The notes under the pieces: model-generated
The model's database searches: none
What the model was told of the DNA's origin: nothing
Seen by the model: only the letters and a program-made list of their open reading frames with translations
Made by a program: the position numbers and the translations under genes
Shown: in pieces, positions 47,538-57,098 of the stretch
Layout: each line of letters starts with the position of its first letter
Numbering within the stretch: the first letter of the stretch is position 1
Assembly (NCBI RefSeq): GCF_040253635.1
Contig: NZ_JBEJGX010000003.1
Span: 6,349,501 to 6,413,500 of the forward strand
Origin: Streptomyces sp. Edi2
GTDB taxonomy: Bacteria; Actinomycetota; Actinomycetes; Streptomycetales; Streptomycetaceae
Length of the DNA: 64,000 nucleotides
Direction of reading: 5' to 3'

Positions 47538-49649
47538 GTGGCATCGGAGATATCTCGCAGACACTTACTGGGAGTCGGGGCGGCGGCGCTGGGGGCCGCG
47601 ACGGCCGGGTCGCTGCTGCCGCCGTCGTTGCAGCAGGCGCTGGCGGCCGGCGCGGCGGGGCCGGCGCGCGGCGGGGGCGGGCTCGCGGACCTCAGGCATG
47701 TGGTCGTGCTGATGCAGGAGAACCGCTCGTTCGACCACTACTTCGGGATGCTGCGCGGCGTACGCGGCTACGGCGACCGCAACGCCGTCGAACTGCCCGG
47801 CGGCCGGAGCGTCTTCGAGCAGCCGGGGTGGCTGGGCATCGGGACCGTGTTGCCGTTCCCGGTGCGCGGGGCGGCCGCCGCACAGCGCAAGGACCTGCAG
47901 TACATCGGCGCGCTCGACCACGGCTGGGACGGCGGGTCCAGGGCGTGGAACGGCGGCTGGATGAACAACTGGGTCACCGCCAAGTTCCCTGCCACGATGG
48001 CGCACTACGACCGGCAGGACGTCCCGCTGCACTACGAACTCGCGGACACCTTCACCGTCTGCGACGCCTACCACTCCTCGATCCACTCCTCCACCAGCCC
48101 CAACCGCAACCACCTCGTGAGCGGCTGGACCGGCTATGAGCCCGACGGCAAGCGGGCCGTGGGCAACGACGCCTACGCGGAGGACACCCACACCGGCTAC
48201 ACCTGGACCACCTATGCCGAGCGGCTGGAGAAGGCCGGCCGCAGCTGGCGGGTCTACCAGGAGTGGGACAACTTCACCGACAACAACCTGGAGTTCTATG
48301 CGACCTTCAAGGCGGTGGCGAAGCAGGCCCTGGTGAAGGCCGACGGAGCGCAGCACATGACCGGCTACTACGGGAAGCTGGCGGGCGCCGACGAGGCCGG
48401 GCGCCGGCGGCTGCGCGGGCTGCTGGAGGAGGGCGTGGGCTGCCTCGGCCCCGCCGAGCGCTCCCTGTTCGAGCGGGCGCTGCGCCGCGGTGAGCCGGGC
48501 AGCACGGCGACCGCGTTCGCCGCCGATGTGGCGGCCGGCGCACTGCCCGAGGTGTCATACCTCGTGCCGTCCGCCGCGGACTCCGAGCACCCCGGCTCGT
48601 CCTCGCCCGCCCAGAGCGCCACCCTCGTCTACAAGGTGCTGGACGCACTCGGCAGGAACCCGGAGGTCTGGCGGCACACCGCGCTCTTCCTGACGTACGA
48701 CGAGAACGACGGGTTCTTCGATCATGTGCCGCCGCCGGTCCCGCCCGCCGGGACGGACGGGGAGTTCTGGGACGGCCGGCCGACCGGTCTGGGCATGCGG
48801 GTGCCGATGCTGGTCATCTCGCCGTGGACGGTCGGCGGCTACGCCTGCTCGCAGGTCTTCGACCACACCTCGATCACCCGGTTCCTGGAGCGCTGGACGG
48901 GTGTCGAGGAGCCGAACATCAGCGCCTGGCGGCGCACCGTGTGCGGCGATCTGACCGCCGCCTTCGACTTCTCCCGCGGGCGCCGGCAGCCGCCGGTGCC
49001 ACAGCCCGGGGCGGTCCCGCCGTTCAGCGGGCGCTGGCTGCCCTGGCCGCCGGTCCGGCAGGCGCTGCCGCGGCAGGAGGGCGGCAGCCGTCCGGCCAGG
49101 GCGCTGCCGTACCAGCCGGATGCCGACGGCGGCTTCGACCCGGGCGCCGCGGTCTTCCGGATGGCCGTACGCAATGACGGAGAGGCTTCCGTACACCTGG
49201 CGCTCTACCCGTACGCGAAGGAGTTCGCCGCCCCGCAGCACCGGGACGTGCGGGGGAAGGGGAGGTGGGAGGTGCCGGTCAAGGACGGGGCGTACCGCTT
49301 CACGGTGACCGGGCCGAACGGCTTCCGGCGGGAGTTCGCCGGGACGGGGCGGGGCGCCGCCGCGGCCGTCATGATCGGGACGCGGACCGATGCCGGGCGG
49401 CAGGAGCTCCACCTGACCCTCACCAACCCCGGCCGCACCGACCTGACCTTCACCCTGGAGCCGCTGGCGTACGCGGCCACCGCGCCGCGCACGGTGAAGG
49501 TGAAGGCCGGCCGCAGCCGCACCGTCGCCCATCCGGCACAGGACGCACACGGCTGGTACGACCTCGGTCTCTCGGTCGCCGAGGACCCGGCCTTCCACCG
49601 CCGGCTGATGGGACACGTGGAGAACGGCAAGGAGTCGGTCACCGGCTGA
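47538..49649 (+). CDS. Tat-exported phosphocholine-specific phospholipase C
   Basis: Secreted phospholipase of 703 aa related to PlcN/PlcH. The N-terminus SRRHLLGVGAAALGAATAGS is a Tat signal. Catalytic segments are VVVLMQENRSFDHYFGMLRGVRGY, the SSIHSSTSPNRNHLVSGW loop, FLTYDENDGFFDHVPPP and GMRVPMLVISPWTVGGY. Two C-terminal DUF756-type beta domains follow (about 500-690, FRMAVRNDGEASVHLALYPYAKEF; ELHLTLTNPGRTDLTFTLEP). GTG 47538 has GGGAGG 6 nt upstream. Divergent from the lasso operon. Confidence 0.95.
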   Translation: MASEISRRHLLGVGAAALGAATAGSLLPPSLQQALAAGAAGPARGGGGLADLRHVVVLMQENRSFDHYFGMLRGVRGYGDRNAVELPGGRSVFEQPGWLGIGTVLPFPVRGAAAAQRKDLQYIGALDHGWDGGSRAWNGGWMNNWVTAKFPATMAHYDRQDVPLHYELADTFTVCDAYHSSIHSSTSPNRNHLVSGWTGYEPDGKRAVGNDAYAEDTHTGYTWTTYAERLEKAGRSWRVYQEWDNFTDNNLEFYATFKAVAKQALVKADGAQHMTGYYGKLAGADEAGRRRLRGLLEEGVGCLGPAERSLFERALRRGEPGSTATAFAADVAAGALPEVSYLVPSAADSEHPGSSSPAQSATLVYKVLDALGRNPEVWRHTALFLTYDENDGFFDHVPPPVPPAGTDGEFWDGRPTGLGMRVPMLVISPWTVGGYACSQVFDHTSITRFLERWTGVEEPNISAWRRTVCGDLTAAFDFSRGRRQPPVPQPGAVPPFSGRWLPWPPVRQALPRQEGGSRPARALPYQPDADGGFDPGAAVFRMAVRNDGEASVHLALYPYAKEFAAPQHRDVRGKGRWEVPVKDGAYRFTVTGPNGFRREFAGTGRGAAAAVMIGTRTDAGRQELHLTLTNPGRTDLTFTLEPLAYAATAPRTVKVKAGRSRTVAHPAQDAHGWYDLGLSVAEDPAFHRRLMGHVENGKESVTG

Positions 49650-49941
49650 GGCACGGCATACGGGCGGGGCCGGAATGCGGGGCGGTGCCGGGGCCCGAGG
49701 TGGGGACGGGACGCGGGGACGGGTTCCCCTCCCGCCCCGAGTTCCCCATTTCCGACTCTTTGTGGGGAAGTCCACAAACACCTCAAAGGATCTCCCCGGG
49801 CTGACACCCTGCACGGAAGAAGGGGGTCCGCCGCTCCCTCACGGGCTGGCGGCGGGCTCGCCCGTCCCCCGTACATCCGCGCTCGGCACCACCCGCTCCC
49901 GGGAGATATCGACGCACAACCCCGGGAAGCAGACGAGGTCC

Positions 49942-52200
49942 GTGACCGCTCTGGCTCGGTGGTGTCTCAGGCGCCGCATCGTGGTGATCGTGCTCTGGCT
50001 GGCCGCCTTCGCGGGGGTCGCGGCCGCCGCGGCGGTGACGGGGTCGGCGTACTCCAACAACTACGAGGTGCCCGGCACCGAATCCGGACGGGCCTCGGCC
50101 CTGCTGGACCGGGCCTTCCCCGGGCAGTCCGGGGACAGCGACACCCTCGTGTGGCACACGGACTCCACCACGGTGCGGGCCGCCACGGTCCGTACGACGA
50201 TGACGCACACGCTTGAGAAGATCGCCGAGCTGCCCGGCGTCGCCGAGGTGCACGGCCCCTACGGCGGGCCCGGCACGGACCCGACCGGCGGCCGGGGCGC
50301 GCAGCAGATCAGCAAGGACGGGCACACCGCCTACGCCTCCGTGCTCTTCGACCGCGCCACCGACGACCTGGACCCCGCACAGGTCCGCACGGTCGTCGAC
50401 ACCGCCCGGGCCGCCGCCGGCAACGGCCTCCAGGTCGAGCTGGGTGGCGCGGGGATCGCGCTGACCGAGGCGCCGCGTGCCCAGCTCGCGGAGATCATCG
50501 GGCTCGGCGCCGCGGCCGTGGTGCTCTTCCTCGCCTTCGGGTCGCTCGCCGCGACCTTCCTGCCGATCGTCACCGCGCTGGCCGCCGTCGGCACCGCCTC
50601 GGCCGGCATCACCCTGCTCAGCCATGCGATGACCGTCGCCGACTTCGCCCCGATGCTCGGCATGCTGATCGGCCTCGGCGTCGGGATCGACTACGCGCTG
50701 TTCATCGTCACCCGGCACCGCAAGGGCCTGCGCGCCGGCCTGCCGGTCGGCGAGGCCGCCGTCCGCGCAGTCTCGGTGTCCGGGCGCGCGGTCGTCTTCG
50801 CCGGGGCCACCGTCTGTATCGCGCTGCTGGGCATGCTGATCCTGCGGCTGAGCTTCCTCAACGGAGTCGCCCTCGCCGCCTCGCTCACCGTCGTCCTGAC
50901 CGTGGCCGCGTCCGTCACCCTGCTGCCGGCGCTGCTCGGACTGATCGGGATGCGGGCGCTCAGCCGCCGGGAGCGCCGGAGGCTGGCCGAGCACGGGCCC
51001 CGGCCCGAGCGGCCCGCCGGTATCGCGGCCCGCTGGTCCGGGTTCGTCGAGCGGCACCCCAAGCTGCTGGGGGTGGCCGCGGCGGCTGCCATGGCCGTCC
51101 TCGCCCTGCCGACCCTCGGACTCCATCTGGGCACCTCCGACCAGGGCAACAACCCGGCCACCTCGACCACCCGCAAGGCCTACGACCTGCTGGCGGGCGG
51201 CGGGTCCGGCGACGCCCGCGGGAGCGGCTTCGGGCCCGGATTCAACGGGCCGCTGACGCTCGTCGGCACCCTGGACGGCGCGGGGGACCGGGTCGCCTTC
51301 GACAAGCTGCCGCAGCGGCTGCGGGACACGCCCGGTATCGCCCAGGTCAGCGCTCCCGAGTTCGACGGCAGCCACAGCACCGGTGTGATCACCGTCGTCC
51401 CCACCACCTCACCGCAGTCCCGGCAGACCTCCGACCTGGTGGAACACCTGCGTAGCGAGGTGCTGCCCGCGGCCGAGGGCGCGAGCACGCTGCGGGTGCG
51501 GGTCGGCGGCATCACCGCGAGCTACGACGACTTCGCCGCCGTCATCGTCGGCAAGCTGCCGCTGTTCATCGGTGTGGTCATCGCGCTCGGCTCGGTCCTG
51601 CTGCTGCTCGCCTTCCGCAGCATCGGCATCCCGCTCAAGGCCGCGCTGATGAACCTCGCGGCCGTCGCCTCGTCCTTCGGGATCGTCGTCGCGGTCTTCC
51701 AGTGGGGCTGGGGCAGCGAGCTGCTGGGACTGGGCAGCGCCGGCCCGATCGAACCGTTCCTGCCGGTCATCATGGTGTCGGTGCTCTTCGGCCTGTCCAT
51801 GGACTACCAGGTGTTCCTGGTCTCCCGGATGTACGAGGAGTGGCAGCTGACCCGGAACAACTGCCGGGCGGTACGGGTCGGCCTCGCCGAGACCAGCCGG
51901 GTGATCAACTCGGCGGCAGTCATCATGATCGCGGTGTTCGCGGCCTTCATCCTCAGCGGGGACCGGACCATCGCGATGTTCGGCATCGGCCTGGCCTGCG
52001 CCGTCGCCCTGGACGCCTTTGTGCTCCGTACGCTGCTGGTGCCCGCCCTGATGCACATGCTGGGCGGCGCCAACTGGTGGCTGCCGTCCTGGCTCGACCG
52101 GTGGCTGCCCCGGATCAGCATCGAGCCGCCGCCGGAGCCGGGCGCGGCGGCGGGGCTGCCCGGGCCGCAGGGCGGGGAGAAACCGCTGGTGGGGGTGTAG
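49942..52200 (+). CDS. MMPL-family transporter
   Basis: RND-type exporter of 752 aa with twelve expected helices. Helix 1 is RRRIVVIVLWLAAFAGVAAAAAV, then an extracellular domain, the first helical block with GLGVGIDYALFIVTRHRKGL, a second loop starting HLGTSDQGNNPATSTTRKAYDLL, and a second block with LFGLSMDYQVFLVSRMYEEW. These Asp-Tyr pairs mark the proton pathway. GTG 49942 follows GAGG closely. In actinomycetes such proteins export lipids or metabolites; no partner indicates the substrate. The 292-bp gap before it holds no gene. Confidence 0.93.
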   Translation: MTALARWCLRRRIVVIVLWLAAFAGVAAAAAVTGSAYSNNYEVPGTESGRASALLDRAFPGQSGDSDTLVWHTDSTTVRAATVRTTMTHTLEKIAELPGVAEVHGPYGGPGTDPTGGRGAQQISKDGHTAYASVLFDRATDDLDPAQVRTVVDTARAAAGNGLQVELGGAGIALTEAPRAQLAEIIGLGAAAVVLFLAFGSLAATFLPIVTALAAVGTASAGITLLSHAMTVADFAPMLGMLIGLGVGIDYALFIVTRHRKGLRAGLPVGEAAVRAVSVSGRAVVFAGATVCIALLGMLILRLSFLNGVALAASLTVVLTVAASVTLLPALLGLIGMRALSRRERRRLAEHGPRPERPAGIAARWSGFVERHPKLLGVAAAAAMAVLALPTLGLHLGTSDQGNNPATSTTRKAYDLLAGGGSGDARGSGFGPGFNGPLTLVGTLDGAGDRVAFDKLPQRLRDTPGIAQVSAPEFDGSHSTGVITVVPTTSPQSRQTSDLVEHLRSEVLPAAEGASTLRVRVGGITASYDDFAAVIVGKLPLFIGVVIALGSVLLLLAFRSIGIPLKAALMNLAAVASSFGIVVAVFQWGWGSELLGLGSAGPIEPFLPVIMVSVLFGLSMDYQVFLVSRMYEEWQLTRNNCRAVRVGLAETSRVINSAAVIMIAVFAAFILSGDRTIAMFGIGLACAVALDAFVLRTLLVPALMHMLGGANWWLPSWLDRWLPRISIEPPPEPGAAAGLPGPQGGEKPLVGV

Positions 52201-52303
52201 GACCCGGCGCCGGACGCCCCCGCGCGGCGCCCCGCGGACGGCGTGTCGCCATCTGCCGCCCGCCGGCCGCCGCCATTCTCATCTCACTCTCAGACGCGGC
52301 ACC

Positions 52304-52309
52304 TACGGT
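52304..52309 (+). promoter_or_regulatory. -10 hexamer TACGGT for a leaderless membrane-protein mRNA
   Basis: TACGGT lies 7 nt before ATG 52317. Confidence 0.5.
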
Positions 52310-52316
52310 CGCGCCC

Positions 52317-52976
52317 ATGGGAACGACCAGGACGACCGAGAACCGAACCGACGACGAGAAGACCGTGCCGGCGCAGGGGGCCAAGGAGACTGCTGCGATC
52401 CCGGAGACCACCGAGGCGGAGGCGGCCGGAAAGGCCGCCGCCAAGGCCGATGAGCAGGCCGATGACAACGCCGCCCTCGCCGCGCAGGACGAGGCCGGTG
52501 ACCTCGAGGCGGACGACGGCGTCGACACCCTCGACCGCGACCCGGACACCGCCGGGTCCACCACCGGGATCGCCGCCGGCGCCGGTGCCGTCGTCGCCGC
52601 GGGGCTGGGCCTCGCGTCCGTCACCGGCACCTGGCTGGGCACCACGCTCGCCGAGCGCGCGAACCTGATGGGCCAGATCAAGGTCCAGTCGGGCAAGGCC
52701 CAGGCCGCCGACCAGATCTCCGCCGTCTACGGCGCCTCCTGGCACACCAACGCCCTGGTCAACGGCTTCTTCGCGCTGCTCGCCGTGATCGCCGCCACGG
52801 TGGTGGTGACCACCACCCGGCACCGCCCCACCTGGGTGAAGGCCGTCGCCTGGGGCGGACTGGTGCTCGGCGTGCTGGGGATCCTGATCTCCGCGGGCAT
52901 GTACCTCGACCTGTTCGGGAGCATGCCGACCGTGCCCAAGGCTCCCGCGGGCGGCGCCGGACCCGCGGCTCCGTAA
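52317..52976 (+). CDS. Hypothetical membrane protein with acidic N-terminal tail
   Basis: Protein of 219 aa. Residues 1-85 are acidic and Ala-rich (ETTEAEAAGKAAAKADEQADD), probably cytosolic and disordered or coiled. Three hydrophobic segments follow: TGIAAGAGAVVAAGLGLASVTGTW, ALVNGFFALLAVIAATVVV and AWGGLVLGVLGILISAGMYL. I recognise no family. ATG 52317 has a leaderless -10. It is probably monocistronic. Confidence 0.8.
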   Translation: MGTTRTTENRTDDEKTVPAQGAKETAAIPETTEAEAAGKAAAKADEQADDNAALAAQDEAGDLEADDGVDTLDRDPDTAGSTTGIAAGAGAVVAAGLGLASVTGTWLGTTLAERANLMGQIKVQSGKAQAADQISAVYGASWHTNALVNGFFALLAVIAATVVVTTTRHRPTWVKAVAWGGLVLGVLGILISAGMYLDLFGSMPTVPKAPAGGAGPAAP

Positions 52977-52985
52977 CCCGGTAAC

Positions 52986-53110
52986 CCGTAAGGACCTCCG
53001 GGAACTCCGCAACTCCGTAAGGACATCCGGGCCGCTTTCTGAGCACCGTACGGGTGCCGCGGGCGGTGCCTAAGGAACCACCGGGCGATACCGCGGGTTT
53101 CTGAGCACCG
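52986..53110. repeat. Two pairs of direct repeats downstream of the membrane-protein gene
   Basis: CCGTAAGGACCTCCGGG (52986-53002) recurs with one mismatch at 53015-53031. TTTCTGAGCACCG (53036-53048) recurs exactly at 53098-53110. No gene lies in 52977-53226. Confidence 0.7.
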
Positions 53111-53226
53111 CCCGGGGCCGAAGATCGGGAACTCTCCCGATGTGGCGGACCCCCCTTGGCGACGAGGCTTGAGCACATCGACAAGCCGTCGAGTGACCAC
53201 CTCACCGCCATCAGGGGAGACACGCC

Positions 53227-53433
53227 ATGTACCGCTCCGAGCTGGAGATCCGGATCCGTCACGAAGAGCTGCGCCGCGAGGCCGACCGGCAGCGCCTGGT
53301 GCGCGAGGCGGCCGGGTCGGCCGAGGCCCCGCGGAACGGGCGCCGTGGCGCGGCCCGTTCCGGGACGGACGAACCCGGAGGGCGGGTGAGTACACGGGGC
53401 GGGTGGTGGCGGATACGCCGCGCCGCCGCCTGA
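53227..53433 (+). CDS. Small Arg/Glu-rich streptomycete protein
   Basis: Protein of 68 aa starting MYRSELEIRIRHEELRREADRQRLVREAAG, a strongly charged single-helix or coiled-coil stretch, then a Gly/Arg tail ending WWRIRRAAA. AGGGGAGA lies 6 nt before ATG 53227, a good ribosome site. Similar short proteins are common in Streptomyces but have no known role. Confidence 0.7.
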   Translation: MYRSELEIRIRHEELRREADRQRLVREAAGSAEAPRNGRRGAARSGTDEPGGRVSTRGGWWRIRRAAA

Positions 53434-53481
53434 CCGCGGCGCTCACATGACGCCTCAGGTGCCGGGCCCGCCGCCCGGCCC

Positions 53482-53538
53482 CGGCTGTCCGCCCGGCCCC
53501 CAGCCGTCCGCCCGGCCCCCAGCCGTCCGCCCGGCCCC
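53482..53538. repeat. Three 19-bp tandem repeats (CAGCCGTCCGCCCGGCCCC)
   Basis: Units at 53482-53500, 53501-53519 and 53520-53538; the first differs at two positions. They lie just upstream of the LuxR ATPase gene. Confidence 0.85.
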
Positions 53539-53591
53539 AGGTGCCTTCCGCACCGGGCCGGGCGTTTCGCGTACCGGAGCCCCCTGCCGGA

Positions 53592-56500
53592 ATGTCAGAC
53601 CCCTGTGCGATGCTCACCGGCGTGGAGACCAGGTCCGTCAGTCCCGTGTTCATCGGCCGTGCGGCCGAACTCGCCGCGCTGGGTGACGCGCTCGCCCGCG
53701 GCACGGCGTCCGGCGAGCCCCAGGCGCTGCTGATCGGCGGTGAGGCCGGAGTCGGCAAGACCCGGCTCATTGAGGAGTTCTGCGAGTCGGCCCGCGCCGC
53801 CGGCGCGCTCGTCGCCTGCGGCGGCTGCATCGAGATCGGCTCCGAAGGCCTGCCCTTCGCGCCGTTCTCCTCGATCCTGCACACCCTCAACTGGCATCTG
53901 CGCGACGAGCTGGCCGCCGCCGTCGCAGGACAGGAGGGCGAACTCTCCCGCATCCTGCCCGAATTGGGGGAGACTCCGGGCGAGGCACACGACGAGGAGA
54001 TCGGCCGCGCCCGCCTCTTCGAGCTGACCGCCCGCCTCCTGGAGCGGCTTGCCGCCCACCGCACCCTCGTCATTGTCGTCGAGGACCTTCACTGGGCCGA
54101 CCGCTCCACCCGCGAACTGCTCGCCTACCTCCTGCGCTGCCTGCACGACGCGCGCGTCCTCCTGGTGGCGACGTACCGCTCGGACGACATCCACCGCCGC
54201 CACCCCCTGCGCCCCTTCCTGGCCGAGATCGACCGGATGCGCACGGTCCGCCGCGTCGAACTCGCTCGCTTCAACCGCGAGGAGGTCCGCTCCCAGATCG
54301 CCGGGATCCACGGCAGCGACCCCGAAGAGGACACCGTCGACCGGGTGTTCCGGCGCTCGGAGGGCAACGCCTTCTTCGTCGAGGAGCTGGCCCGCGGCCT
54401 CGCCGATGGCGCGCTGCACGGCCTCAGCGACCCGCTGCGCGATCTGCTGCTGGTGCGCGTCGAGGCGCTTCCCGAGGACGCCCAGCGGGTGGTGCGCACG
54501 GCCGCCGAGGGCGGCTCCACGGTCGAACACGAACTCCTCTCCGCCGTCTGCCGGATGCCCGAGGACGACCTCATCGAGGCACTGCGGTCCGCCGTCGGCA
54601 GCAACACCCTGGTGCCCACCCGGGACGGCACGGGCTACCGCTTCCGGCACGCCCTCGTCCGCGAGGCCGTCGTGGACGACCTGCTGCCCGGCGAGCGCAC
54701 CCGCCTCAACCGCCGCTACGCCGAGGCACTGGAAGCCAACCCCTCGCTGGTCCGTGCCGAGGTCTGCGCCGCCCGGCTGGCCAGCTACTGGTACAAGTCC
54801 CATGACGCCGCCAAGGCGCTGCCCGCCGTCCTCGCCGCCTCCGTCCAGGCCCGCCGCCGCCATGCCTACGCCGAGCAACTGCGGCTGCTGGAGCGCGCCC
54901 TGGAGCTGTGGGACGACGCGCCCACCGAGGTCCGCCAGGGCGTGCGCCCGGTCGACTACGCCGAGGCGTACCCGCCCTGCGGCTGCCACGACGGCGACGC
55001 CCTGCGCTTCCTCGACCTGCTCGCCGAGATCGCGGTGGCCGCCCGGCTCTCCGGCGACAACGAACGCGCCTTCACGATCGTCAAGCGCGCCCTGCGGTCC
55101 CTGCGCGGCGAGAGCGACCCTTCCCCCGGCTCTCCCCACGGTGCGAGCGGCGGGGACCCCCTTCGTACGGCATGGTTCCTGGTGCAGCGCTCCCGGCTCT
55201 GCCAGTGCACCGGCCGTGGCAACGGCTGGGAGGACCTGGGCGCCGCCCAGGAGCTGATGCGCGGCCTGCCGCCGTCCTCCGTGCACGCCGAGGTGCTTGC
55301 CGCCGTCGCCAGCTGGGCGATCCTGCACGACCCGGGTCCCGGCAGCTTCGCGACGGCCGAACGCGCCGTGGAACTCGCCCAGTTGGTGGGCGACGAAGAG
55401 GCCGAGCTCAACTCCCGGCTGACCCTGGCGGGGCTGCGGGTCGACTCCGGGGAGGTCGACGCGGGCCTCGACGACTTCCGTGCCGCCCTGGGCCGCGCCG
55501 TCGACCGCGGCTACTTCGCCGTCATCGCCCGCGGCCACATCAACTTCCCGTCCGCCCTGGAAGGCGTCGGCCGCTCCCGCGAAGCCGTCGAGGTCACCGA
55601 GCAGGGCATCGAACTCACCACCCGCTACGGCCTCAAGGACAGCACCAGCTGGGTCCTGGGCAACCGCTCCGAATCCCTGCAGTCGCTGGGCCGCTGGGAG
55701 GAAGCGGGACGGGCCGCCGCCGATGCCCGCCGCCTCGCCCAGAACCCCCGGACCATCGCGCTGGCCGCCAGCCGCCACACCGGCCTCGCGCTGAACGAGG
55801 GAGACTTCGCCACCGCCGCACGCGAACTGGCCGTCGCCCAGGAGCACTACGGCACCCACGACCCGCAGCCGCAGAACGTCCTGGTCATGGCGCGGCACGC
55901 GCTGCGGATCGCCGCCCACCAGGGCCGCCTCCTCGATGCCCGCAGCATCCTCCAGCAGGCCCTGGACGCCGGTTTCCCGCCCGGCACCCAGCGCTACGCC
56001 TGGCCGCTGCTCTGGTCGGCCGCCACCGCCGAAGCGGACGCCCGCGGACTTCCCGCCGCCGGGCCGGGCCGGGCCGCGGTCCTCGCCCGCGTCCGGGAGG
56101 CCGCCAAGAAGCTGCCCCGGCTCTGCCCGGTCTGGGCCGCCTACGGCCTCGCGCTCGACGCCGAACTCCGCCGCGCCGAAGGCCGCGAAACCCCCGACTC
56201 CTGGGCGGAGGCGGTCGCCGCCTTCGAGCCCCTGGAACGCCCGCACGAGCTCGCCCGGGCCTGCTACCGCTGGGCGGAATCCCTCCTCCACGGCAGCGAG
56301 CGGGCCACCCTCGGACTGCACGGCCGCACCCCGCGCGAGGCCGCCGTACTCCTGCTCAGCCAGGCGCACACCGCCGCCGCGGCGATGGGCGCCCGCCCGC
56401 TCGCCGAAGAACTCGCCCTCCTCGCCCAGCGGGCCCGCGTCCCCCTGCCCGGTCTGCAGCCGGAGTCCGCGACGGAGCCGGCGTCCGGTGCCGCCCGCGC

Positions 56501-56777
56501 GGCGGCCGCTGACCCGTCACCCGCCGGCGCCGTCCCCGCCGAATCCCTCGGCCTGACACCCCGCGAACGTGACGTACTGCGGCTGGTCGCCGACGGGCGC
56601 AGCAACCGCCAGATAGCCGACACCCTGTTCATCTCCCCGAAGACCGCCAGCGTCCATGTCTCCAACATCCTCGCCAAGCTGGGCGTCTCGGGCCGCGGCG
56701 AGGCGGGCGCGGTGGCACACCGCCTGCGCCTGTTCGGGGAGCCGGCACCCGGTCCGGGAGCTGCCGTGTCCTCCTGA
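53592..56777 (+). CDS. LuxR-family regulator with AAA ATPase domain (LAL type)
   Basis: Large regulator of 1061 aa. The ATPase domain starts near PVFIGRAAELAALGDAL, with Walker A GGEAGVGKTRLIEEF and Walker B LVIVVEDLHWADRST. A long helical repeat region follows (about 350-950), then the C-terminal LuxR HTH: LTPRERDVLRLVADGRSNRQIADTLFISPKTASVHVSNILAKLGVSGRGEA. ATG 53592 is used; GTG 53622 (VETRSVSPVFIGR) is equally possible. LAL proteins often activate metabolite clusters or sugar use; the target here is unknown. It lies 6 kb beyond the lasso cluster. Confidence 0.93.
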   Translation: MSDPCAMLTGVETRSVSPVFIGRAAELAALGDALARGTASGEPQALLIGGEAGVGKTRLIEEFCESARAAGALVACGGCIEIGSEGLPFAPFSSILHTLNWHLRDELAAAVAGQEGELSRILPELGETPGEAHDEEIGRARLFELTARLLERLAAHRTLVIVVEDLHWADRSTRELLAYLLRCLHDARVLLVATYRSDDIHRRHPLRPFLAEIDRMRTVRRVELARFNREEVRSQIAGIHGSDPEEDTVDRVFRRSEGNAFFVEELARGLADGALHGLSDPLRDLLLVRVEALPEDAQRVVRTAAEGGSTVEHELLSAVCRMPEDDLIEALRSAVGSNTLVPTRDGTGYRFRHALVREAVVDDLLPGERTRLNRRYAEALEANPSLVRAEVCAARLASYWYKSHDAAKALPAVLAASVQARRRHAYAEQLRLLERALELWDDAPTEVRQGVRPVDYAEAYPPCGCHDGDALRFLDLLAEIAVAARLSGDNERAFTIVKRALRSLRGESDPSPGSPHGASGGDPLRTAWFLVQRSRLCQCTGRGNGWEDLGAAQELMRGLPPSSVHAEVLAAVASWAILHDPGPGSFATAERAVELAQLVGDEEAELNSRLTLAGLRVDSGEVDAGLDDFRAALGRAVDRGYFAVIARGHINFPSALEGVGRSREAVEVTEQGIELTTRYGLKDSTSWVLGNRSESLQSLGRWEEAGRAAADARRLAQNPRTIALAASRHTGLALNEGDFATAARELAVAQEHYGTHDPQPQNVLVMARHALRIAAHQGRLLDARSILQQALDAGFPPGTQRYAWPLLWSAATAEADARGLPAAGPGRAAVLARVREAAKKLPRLCPVWAAYGLALDAELRRAEGRETPDSWAEAVAAFEPLERPHELARACYRWAESLLHGSERATLGLHGRTPREAAVLLLSQAHTAAAAMGARPLAEELALLAQRARVPLPGLQPESATEPASGAARAAAADPSPAGAVPAESLGLTPRERDVLRLVADGRSNRQIADTLFISPKTASVHVSNILAKLGVSGRGEAGAVAHRLRLFGEPAPGPGAAVSS

Positions 56778-56803
56778 CCGCTCCGGCTCCTGGCCACTCA
56801 CCC

Positions 56804-57013
56804 TCAGGGCCGTTCCCGGTCCTGTTCCCGGCCGGGTTCCCCGCCCGGTCGCTGCCGGGGTGCCCTGACGACGACGGTCCCCGAGGAGAGATCGATCGGG
56901 CCCTTGCCGGGGTCACCGTCACCCACGTCATCCACGACGAGCGACATCTTCTGCCGCTCCTCGTCGGTGTGCTTGCGCCCCGGCGCGAACAGTTCTTCCG
57001 CGATGTTGAACAT
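56804..57013 (-). CDS. DUF6191-like small protein
   Basis: Protein of 69 aa starting MFNIAEELFAPGRKHTDEERQKMSLVVDDVGDGDPGKGPIDLSSGTVVVR, a pattern shared by many short streptomycete proteins. The EELFAPGRKHTDEE opening is the recognisable part, and the tail is Arg/Pro/Gly-rich. The stop lies 26 bp from the convergent LuxR gene. No function is known. Confidence 0.75.
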   Translation of the reverse strand: MFNIAEELFAPGRKHTDEERQKMSLVVDDVGDGDPGKGPIDLSSGTVVVRAPRQRPGGEPGREQDRERP

Positions 57014-57098
57014 GGTGCCCTGCCCCCTCGTCGGTTGACACGCACCCGTCCCCTGCCCCCGAGTGTAGGCAGGCCATCCGAAAAGAGGATCAGCCCGG

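Noticed and set aside
53595..56369. 924-codon minus-strand frame opposite the LuxR ATPase gene
   Set aside because: Antisense artefact of GC-rich codons; Walker and HTH motifs on the plus strand settle the coding strand.
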